From JAJDYQ01 sp942491945 (GTDB taxonomy: Bacteria; Pseudomonadota; Gammaproteobacteria; JAJDYQ01): a stretch of DNA of 64,000 nt. The stretch spans positions 1 to 64,000 of the forward strand of contig CALODD010000116.1 of NCBI GenBank assembly GCA_942491945.1, in the 5' to 3' direction. This document shows positions 9,593-18,490 of the stretch, piece after piece. Position 1 is the stretch's first letter; every line of letters starts with the position of its first letter. The notes below the pieces were generated by a model that saw only the letters and a program-made list of their open reading frames with translations, was not told the origin of the DNA and ran no database searches. The position numbers and the translations under genes were made by a program.

Positions 9593-10680
9593 TTTCTATC
9601 GATTACTGCTGAAAAAATAGTCGTCATACTGTTTATCATCTGATTAATGGAGAATTGCTTTTTTGCATTCAGGTTTGCGGCCTCTGACATGGCTGTCAGC
9701 TTATCTTTATCATTGTACATTGCTTCAAGTGCGGCAAGAATGCTATTGCTGTCCTGCGGTTCAACAATAATTGCCGTTTCCCCTGCAATAACTGCCTCAT
9801 TGATGCTTCCATTTAGAGTCGTAATAGCTGGTATGCCACAAGCCTGAGATTGCATCAATGCCTGTGGGACACCTTCATTAGCATAGGAAGGCAAACAGAA
9901 AATATCCATTGCGTTCATCCACTCGGCAATATTATTCTGGCGTCCGCTAAAAATGACGCGGCTCTGGAGGCCAAGGTCGCTGACCAGGCTATGCAGTGCC
10001 TCCCACTGGGGTCCATCACCAACGATAAGCAAAATACTGGATGGGTCACTGAATTGTTTGAATGCATGGATCAGGTAGCGATGTCCTTTCCAGCTTCGCA
10101 GCGTCGCAACAATACCCACTACAAAAGCCTCTTTATCAATTCCAAGTTTGTCTCGCGCCTGCTGTTTATCTGCCGGGTGGAAATAATTAAGATCAATACC
10201 GGTGCGGACTGATGTGATATGGTCAGCCGGATAGTGATTGATATCGATCAGTGTCTGGCGTAGTTTTTCCCCGGTAGTCACTATATGGTCGCAAGACTTT
10301 GTATACAGCCACCGGGATGAGAAGTTGTCGGTGATTGGTGCTGAGATATGCCGGGTACGTATGATTGCAGGGCGCTTTGACATTATGCGTGTTGCCAGTG
10401 CCACCAGCCAGCTATCAGTTGAGCTGTGGGTATTGATAATGTCCTGCGGGTTTTCTTTCAACCAGCTAGAAAGAGAAAAAACTGCGCTGAGCCGCTTTTT
10501 CCCGATAGGCATAGTGTGTACCGTCAGCCCATGATCTTTTGCCAGCTCGCCTATTTGTGCCTCTTGCGGACACAGTAAACAGACATCGTGCCCTAGTTGC
10601 TGCATGCCCTGAGCCTCTTTGACGATACGCATCTCCTGACCGCCATAACCGAGAGAGGACTCTGTGTGTAGAATTTTCAT
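9580..10680 (-). CDS. Family 4 glycosyltransferase
   Basis: Two-Rossmann-domain (GT-B) glycosyltransferase of 366 residues. It begins MKILHTESSLGYGGQE (glycine-rich acceptor loop), has GIDLNYFHP, then the donor domain with VVGIVATLRSWKGHRYLI and the E-x7-E-like NEGVPQALMQSQACG near residue 275. Such enzymes add sugars to LPS core or surface polysaccharide. It lies at the head of a minus-strand operon with the ligase-like genes. The sugar and acceptor are unknown. Confidence 0.8.
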   Translation of the reverse strand: MKILHTESSLGYGGQEMRIVKEAQGMQQLGHDVCLLCPQEAQIGELAKDHGLTVHTMPIGKKRLSAVFSLSSWLKENPQDIINTHSSTDSWLVALATRIMSKRPAIIRTRHISAPITDNFSSRWLYTKSCDHIVTTGEKLRQTLIDINHYPADHITSVRTGIDLNYFHPADKQQARDKLGIDKEAFVVGIVATLRSWKGHRYLIHAFKQFSDPSSILLIVGDGPQWEALHSLVSDLGLQSRVIFSGRQNNIAEWMNAMDIFCLPSYANEGVPQALMQSQACGIPAITTLNGSINEAVIAGETAIIVEPQDSNSILAALEAMYNDKDKLTAMSEAANLNAKKQFSINQMINSMTTIFSAVIDRKCNK

Positions 10681-10849
10681 CTCTTTTGGGAATTTGTTGG
10701 TGGTGATATTTTTACGACAGGACAGGGATGGTAATGCATTCTGTGCTCCAGCAAGAAGGTTTAGCGCATTTTACGCTTGTATGTAGCATAAACAACTACT
10801 TGTAGCAGGAAGAAACACTGAATGGCTTTGTCGCGATTTCGAATCTAAC

Positions 10850-10858
10850 TGCTATAAT
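10850..10858 (+). promoter_or_regulatory. Extended -10 promoter for the tviB/tviC pair
   Basis: TGC-TATAAT at 10850-10858 is a perfect extended -10 element lying 31 bp before the chosen start codon. The upstream TTGTCG at 10828 is a poor -35 at 19 bp spacing, as is usual for extended -10 promoters. Confidence 0.55.
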
Positions 10859-10889
10859 ATGAATTTTGTATTCCTATTCTGGAGACTCT

Positions 10890-12164
10890 ATGGATCCTCA
10901 AAAAATAACAATCGCAGTTGTCGGCCTCGGTTACGTTGGGTTACCGCTAGCTGTAGAGTTTGGCAAACATTTCAATACCATCGGTTTTGATATTGATGAC
11001 AACCGGATAAAGGAACTGGCAGAAGGCCAGGACAGAACACTTGAGGTTGATAGTGAAACTCTGAAATCAGCTTCAAAGTTACAATATACATCAGATAGCG
11101 AAGAGCTCGCCAAGGCCAATGTTTATATCGTGACCGTGCCGACACCGATAGATAGGCATAAAAACCCGGATCTGACACCATTACGCAAGGCCAGTGAACT
11201 GATTGGACGCTTTCTTTCCCGCGACGATATCGTTATTTACGAATCAACCGTGTACCCTGGCGCCACCGAGGAAGTCTGTGTCCCGATACTGGCTGCTCAG
11301 TCCGGGCTTGAATTTAATCGCGATTTTTATATCGGCTATTCCCCTGAGCGCATCAACCCGGGAGATAAAAAACACGGTGTTACCAGTATTCAAAAGGTGA
11401 CTACCGGATCTACACCAGCAATAGCAGATTTTGTAGACAACCTGTATAAAAAGATAATTACTGCAGGCACCTACAAGGCAAGTAGCGTGATGGTGGCCGA
11501 GGCCGCAAAGGTAATTGAGAATACCCAGAGGGACGTCAATATTGCATTGATTAACGAGCTGGCGATGATTTTTAAAAGAATGAACATCGATACTGAAGAG
11601 GTTCTCAAGGCGGCTGGAACCAAGTGGAATTTTCTTCCATTTCGCCCCGGCCTGGTTGGTGGCCATTGTATCGGTGTGGACCCGTATTACCTGACCCACA
11701 AGGCTATTGAAATCGGCTATCATCCGGAAATGATACTAGCAGGACGGCGTATCAATGATGACATGGGCAGTTACGTAGTTGACCAGATTACTCGCATCAT
11801 GACTCAGTCCAGAATACATATTGTGGACTCGAATATTCTCATTATGGGCCTCACTTTCAAAGAGAATTGCCCTGATCTGCGGAATACCCGAGTTATCGAT
11901 GTTATTAATAGTTTTACAGAGCAGCATGCGAATATAGACGTATTTGATCCCTGGGTGGATGCTGATGAAGCAAGTGATGTCTATGGCTTCAGGCCAGTAA
12001 GTGAGCCCGTGCTAAATAATTATGATGCCATTGTTCTGACTGTCTCACATCAACAGTTTATTGACATGGGTGTGGATGCCATTCGTGGTTTCGGAAAGCC
12101 TAAGCATGTATTGTTTGATGTTAAATATATGTTTCCAGCTGAGCAGACTGACGGTAGGCTTTAA
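10890..12164 (+). CDS. tviB: UDP-N-acetylglucosamine 6-dehydrogenase, TviB/WbpO type
   Basis: Nucleotide-sugar dehydrogenase of about 424 residues. It oxidises C6 of UDP-HexNAc (NAD dependent) to the uronic acid used in Vi antigen and other surface polysaccharides. It has an N-terminal Rossmann fold (VVGLGYVGLPLAVEFGKHF), a central helical region with ENTQRDVNIALINE, and the catalytic Cys loop GGHCIGVDPYYL. The Vi-type family differs from UDP-glucose dehydrogenase in these loops. I use the ATG at 10890 with TGGAGA upstream. Its stop overlaps the ATG of the epimerase by one base, so the two are translationally coupled. Confidence 0.88.
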   Translation: MDPQKITIAVVGLGYVGLPLAVEFGKHFNTIGFDIDDNRIKELAEGQDRTLEVDSETLKSASKLQYTSDSEELAKANVYIVTVPTPIDRHKNPDLTPLRKASELIGRFLSRDDIVIYESTVYPGATEEVCVPILAAQSGLEFNRDFYIGYSPERINPGDKKHGVTSIQKVTTGSTPAIADFVDNLYKKIITAGTYKASSVMVAEAAKVIENTQRDVNIALINELAMIFKRMNIDTEEVLKAAGTKWNFLPFRPGLVGGHCIGVDPYYLTHKAIEIGYHPEMILAGRRINDDMGSYVVDQITRIMTQSRIHIVDSNILIMGLTFKENCPDLRNTRVIDVINSFTEQHANIDVFDPWVDADEASDVYGFRPVSEPVLNNYDAIVLTVSHQQFIDMGVDAIRGFGKPKHVLFDVKYMFPAEQTDGRL

Positions 12165-13189
12165 TGACGACATATGAAAAACTTAAAACGGGGCTGATCG
12201 CTGAACCCCGAACCTGGTTGATTACCGGCGTAGCAGGATTTATCGGTTCCAATTTGCTTGAGACCCTTTTGGATCTGGATCAGCATGTTATTGGGATTGA
12301 TAACTTTTCTACCGGCTATCAGCATAATCTCGATGCTGTGCAGTCCCTCGTTACTGGCAGTCAATGGCAGCGCTTCAATTTTATAAACATGGACATTCGA
12401 GATGAAGACGCCTGTGTGCAGGCCTGTAAAGGGGTTGACTATATATTGCATCAGGCCGCACTGGGTTCAGTGCCTCGCTCAATAGAAGACCCACTGACAA
12501 CGAATGCAAATAACATAACCGGCTTCCTCAATATGCTTGTTGCAGCAAAAGATTCTAATGTTAAGCGATTCGTTTATGCCGCATCGAGTTCAACTTATGG
12601 CGACCACCCCGGCCTGCCCAAGCAGGAAGATACTATTGGTAATCCGCTGTCGCCCTACGCAGTAACCAAACTGGTCAATGAACTGTATGCCAGTGTGTTT
12701 AACCGAACCTATGGTTTCAAATCGATAGGTCTGCGTTATTTCAATATCTTTGGCCGTCGGCAGGACCCGGAAGGTGCCTATGCGGCAGTGATGCCGAAAT
12801 GGTTTGCTGCACTGATTAATGGTGAAGAAACCTTTATCAACGGTGATGGTGAGACCAGCCGTGATTTCTGCTATATCGATAACTGTGTGCAGGCAAACCT
12901 GCTAGCGGCAACAACCAGTAATGATGCAGCGTCTGACCAGGTTTACAATGTCGCCTTCGGCCAGAGAACAACCTTAAACGAACTATACCGGATGATTCGC
13001 GAACGTGTCGCGGTTGTGCACCCTGACTGTATCGACAGGGATCCTGTTTACCGGGATTTCCGCGCCGGAGACGTACGCCATTCCCTGGCTGACATCAGTA
13101 AATCTGAGCAATTGCTCGGTTATACGCCTGAATATTCAGTAAGTGCAGGGCTGGATGAGGCGGCACAATGGTATCTTGATAACATCTGA
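12164..13189 (+). CDS. tviC: UDP-N-acetylglucosamine 4-epimerase, TviC/WbpP type
   Basis: Extended short-chain dehydrogenase/reductase of 341 residues. The NAD-binding motif is TGVAGFIGSNLLE and the catalytic Ser and YxxxK lie in SSSTYGDHPG and SPYAVTKL. The N-terminal extension and the GRRQDPEGAYAAVMPKW segment are typical of WbpP/TviC, which prefer N-acetylated substrates. Together with the upstream dehydrogenase this predicts synthesis of UDP-GalNAcA for a surface glycan. No other Vi biosynthesis genes are present in the window. Confidence 0.85.
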   Translation: MTTYEKLKTGLIAEPRTWLITGVAGFIGSNLLETLLDLDQHVIGIDNFSTGYQHNLDAVQSLVTGSQWQRFNFINMDIRDEDACVQACKGVDYILHQAALGSVPRSIEDPLTTNANNITGFLNMLVAAKDSNVKRFVYAASSSTYGDHPGLPKQEDTIGNPLSPYAVTKLVNELYASVFNRTYGFKSIGLRYFNIFGRRQDPEGAYAAVMPKWFAALINGEETFINGDGETSRDFCYIDNCVQANLLAATTSNDAASDQVYNVAFGQRTTLNELYRMIRERVAVVHPDCIDRDPVYRDFRAGDVRHSLADISKSEQLLGYTPEYSVSAGLDEAAQWYLDNI

Positions 13190-13203
13190 GATGGCACTGC
13201 AAA

Positions 13204-13491
13204 TCAGGTTCTGCGTTGCTGTTTTTCGTTTTCCAGCGCCACTGAGGCTATCTCATTATAAAAATGTGTGACCTGCGAAAAGAGGTCGTTATATTCCGGG
13301 TGCTGCTGGCAAAAGGCATGACAATTTTTTGCTTCGCTGCAAACAGTATCAAGAAAACTAATGTCGTAATCATCCAGCACATTGCCGCTCAGGACCTTTT
13401 TATGTAAGGCGAAGACATGCGGCAACCTCTGCCGACGCAGGCGCAGCAGCATGACTGTGATGATGCCGTCATCCTTTGATACTGTTTCCAT
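13204..13491 (-). CDS. Conserved hypothetical small protein
   Basis: Soluble, charged protein of 95 residues I do not recognise. It has no signal peptide or membrane helix; Cys residues occur in CSEAKNCHAFC. It lies antisense between tviC and a glycosyltransferase, with its stop 15 bp after the tviC stop. No GAGG-type RBS is obvious. It could be a regulator or a spurious frame, but its codon use resembles the neighbours. Confidence 0.45.
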   Translation of the reverse strand: METVSKDDGIITVMLLRLRRQRLPHVFALHKKVLSGNVLDDYDISFLDTVCSEAKNCHAFCQQHPEYNDLFSQVTHFYNEIASVALENEKQQRRT

Positions 13492-13618
13492 CTCTTACCC
13501 TGATGTTGTCGCTGCTTATGTTTATATTTGTCCTGTAGCATTGCGACGGGTTCAGCACCTATACTACAGAACATAAAACAGCACTTCCAGTTATGAACTA
13601 TTTCATGTTTTGAGATAA

Positions 13619-14668
13619 ATGAGCGCTATTAAAAGAGAAATTTGCTTCGTTCGCAGAAACCGCACACAGTTTGGCGGTGCGGAGAAATATCTTCTGCGCT
13701 TATCAAATGAGCTAACACAACAGGGCTACAATCACCGGGTAATCTATTCGAGACTACCGAAATTTCTACCTTCTTTTTTGCGGGCAATGCTTTTTAATAT
13801 CGGTGTTTGTTTTCACAAAGGCAGACGTTTCTATTTCTCCCTGGAAAGAATAAGCTGTCCGGATATCTATCGGGCAGGTGACGGTGTGCACCGGGAATTT
13901 TTACATAGCAAGGAAAAAAGTTTTAATCCGCTTAACACGGTCTACCTTTACCTGGAGAAACGCTGCTTTAGAAATGCGAAGAAGATTATTGCCAATTCGA
14001 TGATGGTCAAGAATGAAATTATGCAGCATTACGATATCGACAGCGGCAAGATCAATGTCATCTACTCCGGTGTTGAAATGGACATAGAAACATCACTGGC
14101 AGGTTCTGTAAGAAAAGAATATAAGATTGATCCTGCATCTCGAATAATTCTTTTTGTCGGCTCCGGGTTTGCACGTAAAGGTGTCACAGATATGCTGCAT
14201 CTGCTGGCAAAATTGGACCGTAATTTCTTTGCCATTATCGTCGGAAAAGATAAGCATCTTAAACGCTATATTGAAATGAGTGAACAGCTGGGCCTGGCTG
14301 ATAAAGTAAAGTTCACCGGGCCGGTGAGTGATATTGATCGCTACTATCTTGATAGCGACATCCTGATGCTGCCAACACGTTATGAACCGTTTAGTAATGT
14401 TGTGCTGGAAGCGATGCGCAGCGGAAACGCCGTGATAACGACACGTCAAAATGGTGCTGCTGAAGTTTTGCAGGATGAATTGCTAATGGATCAAAGCTCA
14501 GATGTAATGATTCTTCCTGTAATGCGCCGTTTACTGGACGAAACAGAATACCTGGAGGAGATAAAAAATCTCAACAGGGACACTGTAAAAGAGTATTCAA
14601 TAGAACGGAATGCCAGGGAAACGCTGGCACTGATTGAGGCGACATTGAGCGATTCGTCTTCGCAGTAA
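13619..14668 (+). CDS. WaaG-like family 4 glycosyltransferase
   Basis: GT-B glycosyltransferase of 349 residues resembling LPS glucosyltransferase I (WaaG). The FGGAEKYLLRLSNELTQQGY motif forms the acceptor loop. DGVHREFL, IANSMMVKNEI and the donor motif FVGSGFARKGVTDML follow, and the catalytic pair lies in YEPFSNVVLEAMRSG near residues 261-276. It probably adds a hexose to the second heptose of the LPS core. It converges with the waaQ-like gene, with 7 bp between stops. Confidence 0.82.
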   Translation: MSAIKREICFVRRNRTQFGGAEKYLLRLSNELTQQGYNHRVIYSRLPKFLPSFLRAMLFNIGVCFHKGRRFYFSLERISCPDIYRAGDGVHREFLHSKEKSFNPLNTVYLYLEKRCFRNAKKIIANSMMVKNEIMQHYDIDSGKINVIYSGVEMDIETSLAGSVRKEYKIDPASRIILFVGSGFARKGVTDMLHLLAKLDRNFFAIIVGKDKHLKRYIEMSEQLGLADKVKFTGPVSDIDRYYLDSDILMLPTRYEPFSNVVLEAMRSGNAVITTRQNGAAEVLQDELLMDQSSDVMILPVMRRLLDETEYLEEIKNLNRDTVKEYSIERNARETLALIEATLSDSSSQ

Positions 14669-14675
14669 CAAGCAA

Positions 14676-15767
14676 TCAGGCCAGAATATCCACTACCGCC
14701 GTAGTGACTTCTTTGCTTTCGATTGTCATCAGGCAATCACTAAGCTTGCTGTTTCCACAGCCATCAAGGCCGCAGGGCCGGCACGGATAAGGTGTCGTTA
14801 ATACCTTGTGCCTGACATGCCAGGGACCCCAGATCTGTTCGTCACTGGGTCCGAATAAAGCGATGCAGGGTGTGTTCATGGCCGCTGCAATGTGCATCGG
14901 AACGGAATCGAGGCCAATGAAACAGCCGGCCTTATCAACTATGACAGCCAGTTCCTTTAGACTCAGCTGACCTGCAAGATCTACAATCGGCAGCTCTCCA
15001 ACGTCCGCCTTAATTTGGGCAACGACTTCAAGTTCGACAGGGTCAGGTGCAGAAGTAAGGACTAACTTATGTCCCATGTCATGCAGTTGTCGAATGACTT
15101 CTGCAAAGCCCTGTCTCGACCAGCCTTTGAACATCCAGCGGGAAGTTGGATGAATAAGTAAGTATTCACCCTGCTTCAGACCATGCTGCAGCAACAGTTC
15201 TGTGGCTTTGGCTTCTGCATCAGCGCCAGGGTTTAGTACCAGCCGCCGATCTTCAACAGCAGGATAAATGCCCAGGCGCCGCAGTGCATCGAGGTGTACT
15301 TCTACCGTATGGCGAGACCTGGCTGGAATGCCATAGGTATGTGTGAAGCTGTTTCTCCACCAGCGCCCACGTTTACCCGGGTAGGATTGCGCGACAGAAT
15401 AAGCCGGTTTGAGGCGCCGTACCAGGCGCGCTCCCCGCGCATGCTCTGTCAGATGGATAATAAGATCATATTGACGACTGCGCAGGTTTTTTAACAGCTG
15501 CCGCTCATGGCCCCATTGTGTAATGATGCTCTGTTTTTTCCAGTCCCTGTCTATACAGTGTAATTGGCTTAGTGCTGGATGGTCAGTCAGCATCGGGGAT
15601 GTTTCAGAATAAACCAGGGCATCAATTTCCGCACCGGGAATTTGATTACCAACAACTGTGAAGACTGGTGAAGTGAGCAACACATCACCGAAATGCCGCA
15701 ACTTGATGATAAGGACGCGTTTTACTCTCGTCAGGTCTATCGCATCAGGCAGGTAGGATTCTTTCAT
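14676..15767 (-). CDS. waaQ: LPS heptosyltransferase III, WaaQ-like
   Basis: GT9 ADP-heptose transferase of 363 residues. The N-terminal VLIIKLRHFGDVLLTSPVF and the C-terminal GLDSVPMHIAAAMNTPCIALFGPS are the two family hallmarks. The YPCRPCGLDGC segment carries a conserved Cys cluster. WaaQ adds the branching third heptose of the inner core. A 7-bp tandem-repeat tract begins 11 bp upstream of the start codon, so expression may be phase variable. It follows galE and waaC on the same strand. Confidence 0.82.
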   Translation of the reverse strand: MKESYLPDAIDLTRVKRVLIIKLRHFGDVLLTSPVFTVVGNQIPGAEIDALVYSETSPMLTDHPALSQLHCIDRDWKKQSIITQWGHERQLLKNLRSRQYDLIIHLTEHARGARLVRRLKPAYSVAQSYPGKRGRWWRNSFTHTYGIPARSRHTVEVHLDALRRLGIYPAVEDRRLVLNPGADAEAKATELLLQHGLKQGEYLLIHPTSRWMFKGWSRQGFAEVIRQLHDMGHKLVLTSAPDPVELEVVAQIKADVGELPIVDLAGQLSLKELAVIVDKAGCFIGLDSVPMHIAAAMNTPCIALFGPSDEQIWGPWHVRHKVLTTPYPCRPCGLDGCGNSKLSDCLMTIESKEVTTAVVDILA

Positions 15768-15777
15768 GGAATAATTT

Positions 15778-15864
15778 CAGTTTTCAGTTTTCAGTTTTCA
15801 GTTTTCAGTTCCAAGTTCCAAGTTCCAAGTTCCAAGTTCCAAGTTCCAAGTTCCAAGTTCCAAG
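15778..15864. repeat. Two adjoining heptanucleotide tandem repeats
   Basis: Four perfect CAGTTTT units (15778-15805, then CAG) run directly into eight perfect TTCCAAG units (15809-15864). The tract fills most of the 148 bp gap between galE and the waaQ-like gene and ends 11 bp from the waaQ start codon. A heptamer does not preserve spacing or frame when it slips, so copy-number change would alter promoter or leader length. Confidence 0.95.
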
Positions 15865-15915
15865 AAAAAACTATTCTTAGTTTTCCCCTTTCCTCTTTTT
15901 CTTTTTCTCTGAGTT

Positions 15916-16920
15916 TTACTCCTGCATCTTCGCCCACTTTGATTCCCATTCATAGGCCGTGCGGCAAATCACTTCCAGGTCCTGATAGCGTGTTTTCCAG
16001 TCCAGCAGTTGATGTATCAATTGATTGCCGGCGATTAATTCCGGCGGGTCACCAGCACGTCTTGGTGATTCAATAACGGTGAAGTCTACACCACTAACCT
16101 TTTTTACCATCTGGATCACTTCACGTACCGAATAACCCTGACCATAACCACAGTTGATAATTTGCGAGTCGCCGCCGGCCCTTAACCTGGCTACAGCTGA
16201 CAGGTGGGCAGAGGCAAGATCCTCAACATGAATATAATCGCGCACACCGGTGCCATCACTGGTGGGGTAGTCAGTACCGAATATTTCGATAGATTCACGC
16301 TGACCCAGTGCGGCCTGGCAAGCTACCTTGATTAAATGCGTTGCCTCGGGTGTTGCCTGGCCGACTTTCAGGTCGGCGCGGGCACCGGCGACATTAAAAT
16401 ATCGTAGAGCCGTGAAGCGAAAATTATCCTCAACATCCGGTCGATTTGACAGGTCTTTCATCATCCATTCAGTCATCAGTTTTGAGCGACCATAGGCATT
16501 TATCGGTGAAGTCTCTGTCTGCTCTGTAGCGGGTTGTTCGTCAGGGATGCCATAGACTGCAGCTGTCGATGAGAAGACAAATTGATTTACCCCGCTATTA
16601 ACGCAGGCCTCGAGCAGGTTGCGAGAATTTTGTGTGTTGTTGCGGTAGTACTTCAGCGGATCAGTGACTGATTCAGGGACCACGATATGACCTGCAAAGT
16701 GGATGACTGTATCTACATCATGCTCTTGCATAAGCTGTGAAGCCAGTTCAATGTCTCCGGCATCACCTTCAACCAGCACAGCTTCTTTCGGTACAGCCCA
16801 GCGGTGGCCGGAATAGAAATTGTCTATGATAACTACTTTTTCACCGGCATCGACGAGTTGATGGCAGGTATGTGAGCCGATATATCCGGCACCACCGGTC
16901 ACCAGTACTGACTTAGTCAT
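15916..16920 (-). CDS. galE: UDP-glucose 4-epimerase
   Basis: Extended SDR of 334 residues interconverting UDP-glucose and UDP-galactose with tightly bound NAD. It has TGGAGYIGSHTCHQL at the N-terminus, SSTAAVYG (catalytic Ser), NAYGRSKL (YxxxK) and VRDYIHVEDLA. The length and motifs match GalE. It overlaps the 3' end of waaC by 8 bp, so it is part of an LPS operon rather than of a gal operon, which fits supply of galactose to the core or O-chain. Confidence 0.92.
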   Translation of the reverse strand: MTKSVLVTGGAGYIGSHTCHQLVDAGEKVVIIDNFYSGHRWAVPKEAVLVEGDAGDIELASQLMQEHDVDTVIHFAGHIVVPESVTDPLKYYRNNTQNSRNLLEACVNSGVNQFVFSSTAAVYGIPDEQPATEQTETSPINAYGRSKLMTEWMMKDLSNRPDVEDNFRFTALRYFNVAGARADLKVGQATPEATHLIKVACQAALGQRESIEIFGTDYPTSDGTGVRDYIHVEDLASAHLSAVARLRAGGDSQIINCGYGQGYSVREVIQMVKKVSGVDFTVIESPRRAGDPPELIAGNQLIHQLLDWKTRYQDLEVICRTAYEWESKWAKMQE

Positions 16921-17950
16921 TTATTAACTCCTTAGTTCGTTGATTTATTTGTTGTTGAAGCTGTTGCCAGACTGTCACAGGTTTTATGGACTGGTAACAG
17001 GCGGGATGAACTGCTGACTCTTTTGTATATGTGCATTCACGCCGCAGGCAGGGCGCACATTCAAAATCGGCAGATAACTGTACCTGAAATTGCCCCCTGG
17101 TGCCGGTTAGCGAAGGATCAGTTGAACCGTATATCGACACGGCAGGTAACGACAGGGCAGCTGCAAGGTGTCCAAGTCCGGTATCGACAGCAATTGCACC
17201 GGCTGAACAGGATAGCAGTGATGCTATCTCATTTAAATCCATTGCCGGTGACAGCTGCGCCAGATTATTGTTTTGTGCAAGCCTGTTTGCGCGTGCTTTT
17301 TCTTCATCGTTGCCCCAGGGTAGTTGCACCTGGAACCCATCATTCGTTGCCAGGTTTACCAGTTCCAGCCAGTACGGCTCTGGCCAGTGTTTGCTTTGCC
17401 AGGTAGTGCCATGCAGAAACACCAGCTGTCTGGAAGCGATAGCTGGATCTTCGGTATAGATTCCGTATTCTGCAGGAGTAGCTGGGAGTGGGTAATCAAA
17501 AGATTTTGCAAACAGTTCACGTACGCGTTCAATAGCATGCTTGCCTTTACTGACATGATGAGTTTTATCATAGCTCAAAGCCACCAGGCGCTCGCGAGCA
17601 GAAGTGCGGTCAAAGCCATGTGATGTACTTTTTACCATTCGTGTAAGCCATGCACTTTTAAGCAGTCCCTGGGCATCAATGACCAGGTCATAATCAGCAG
17701 CCTGGATCCGGTGCTTGAATTCGTGCCACTGGTGGCGTGTCTGCTTTGAAAGAGGGGCCTTGCGCCATCGGCGCAAGGCAACCGGAATAACCTGGATGAC
17801 AGCACTATGCCATGATGGAATTGGGGAAAAAGCTTCTTCCACCACCCAGTCGAATAATAGACCAGGTATTTCGCGTTGTGCATCAGTCAATGCCGGCAAG
17901 GCATGAACCACATCACCAAGTGAGGATGTTTTGACAATCAATACACGCAT
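16913..17950 (-). CDS. waaC: LPS heptosyltransferase I
   Basis: GT9 enzyme of 345 residues transferring the first L-glycero-D-manno-heptose to Kdo2-lipid A. The N-terminus MRVLIVKTSSLGDVVHALPAL is diagnostic, as is GAIAVDTGLGHLAAALSLPAVSIYGSTDP near the C-terminus. It starts 6 bp after the stop of the DUF523 gene and overlaps galE at its 3' end, so it is in the middle of a minus-strand operon. Confidence 0.93.
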   Translation of the reverse strand: MRVLIVKTSSLGDVVHALPALTDAQREIPGLLFDWVVEEAFSPIPSWHSAVIQVIPVALRRWRKAPLSKQTRHQWHEFKHRIQAADYDLVIDAQGLLKSAWLTRMVKSTSHGFDRTSARERLVALSYDKTHHVSKGKHAIERVRELFAKSFDYPLPATPAEYGIYTEDPAIASRQLVFLHGTTWQSKHWPEPYWLELVNLATNDGFQVQLPWGNDEEKARANRLAQNNNLAQLSPAMDLNEIASLLSCSAGAIAVDTGLGHLAAALSLPAVSIYGSTDPSLTGTRGQFQVQLSADFECAPCLRRECTYTKESAVHPACYQSIKPVTVWQQLQQQINQRTKELIND

Positions 17951-17956
17951 GGCATG

Positions 17957-18490
17957 TCAGGTGTTAGTTTCTGCAGATGAATCAAAATATGTTTTGGCCT
18001 CACTTATCTCGTTCTCACTAAAAACTCGTATCCCATTTTGACGCAGCATTCGTGTAGTCACACCTTCTCCCGGTATAAATTTGTGACTAAAGCTGCCATC
18101 AGTCACGGTTGTTGATCCACACGATGGGCTGTTTTCTTTTAATATCGCAATACGGATATTGTGTTGTAGGCATAGACTTAATGCATGCTGTGCACCACAA
18201 AGATAAAAGCGGGTGATATCTTCATTTTTTACAGTTGTTACCTGTGCAACACCGGTCAATACATCTGCTGCGGTACCCTGGATTTCTCCAGCAGGTCTAG
18301 GTACTGGCAGGCCTCCACTGACTTCCGGGCAAACCGGAACCAGTATACCTTCATTCTTCCACAGCTCCAGTGTTGCATTATCTACGTGTTTTGATTGACC
18401 GTCATAGCGTACCGGCTGACCAAGCAGGCAGGCACTGATAAGTATTTTCGATGGTGATTCAGCCACTGATCCAGTTAAACCAGTCTTCAT
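17957..18490 (-). CDS. DUF523 family protein
   Basis: About 177 residues from the preferred ATG at 18490; the open frame extends to 18589 without a good start. Hallmarks of DUF523 are ILISACLLGQPVRYDG, VPVCPEVSGGLPVPRPAGEI and the Cys-containing LKENSPSCG. The conserved Cys residues suggest metal or Fe-S binding, but the function is unknown. The start overlaps the 3' end of the upstream phosphatase gene by about 30 bp, which implies co-transcription. Confidence 0.8.
   Translation of the reverse strand: MKTGLTGSVAESPSKILISACLLGQPVRYDGQSKHVDNATLELWKNEGILVPVCPEVSGGLPVPRPAGEIQGTAADVLTGVAQVTTVKNEDITRFYLCGAQHALSLCLQHNIRIAILKENSPSCGSTTVTDGSFSHKFIPGEGVTTRMLRQNGIRVFSENEISEAKTYFDSSAETNT

Noticed and set aside
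15778..15864. Heptanucleotide tract as a CRISPR array
   Set aside because: Units are contiguous 7-mers without spacers and there are no cas genes.
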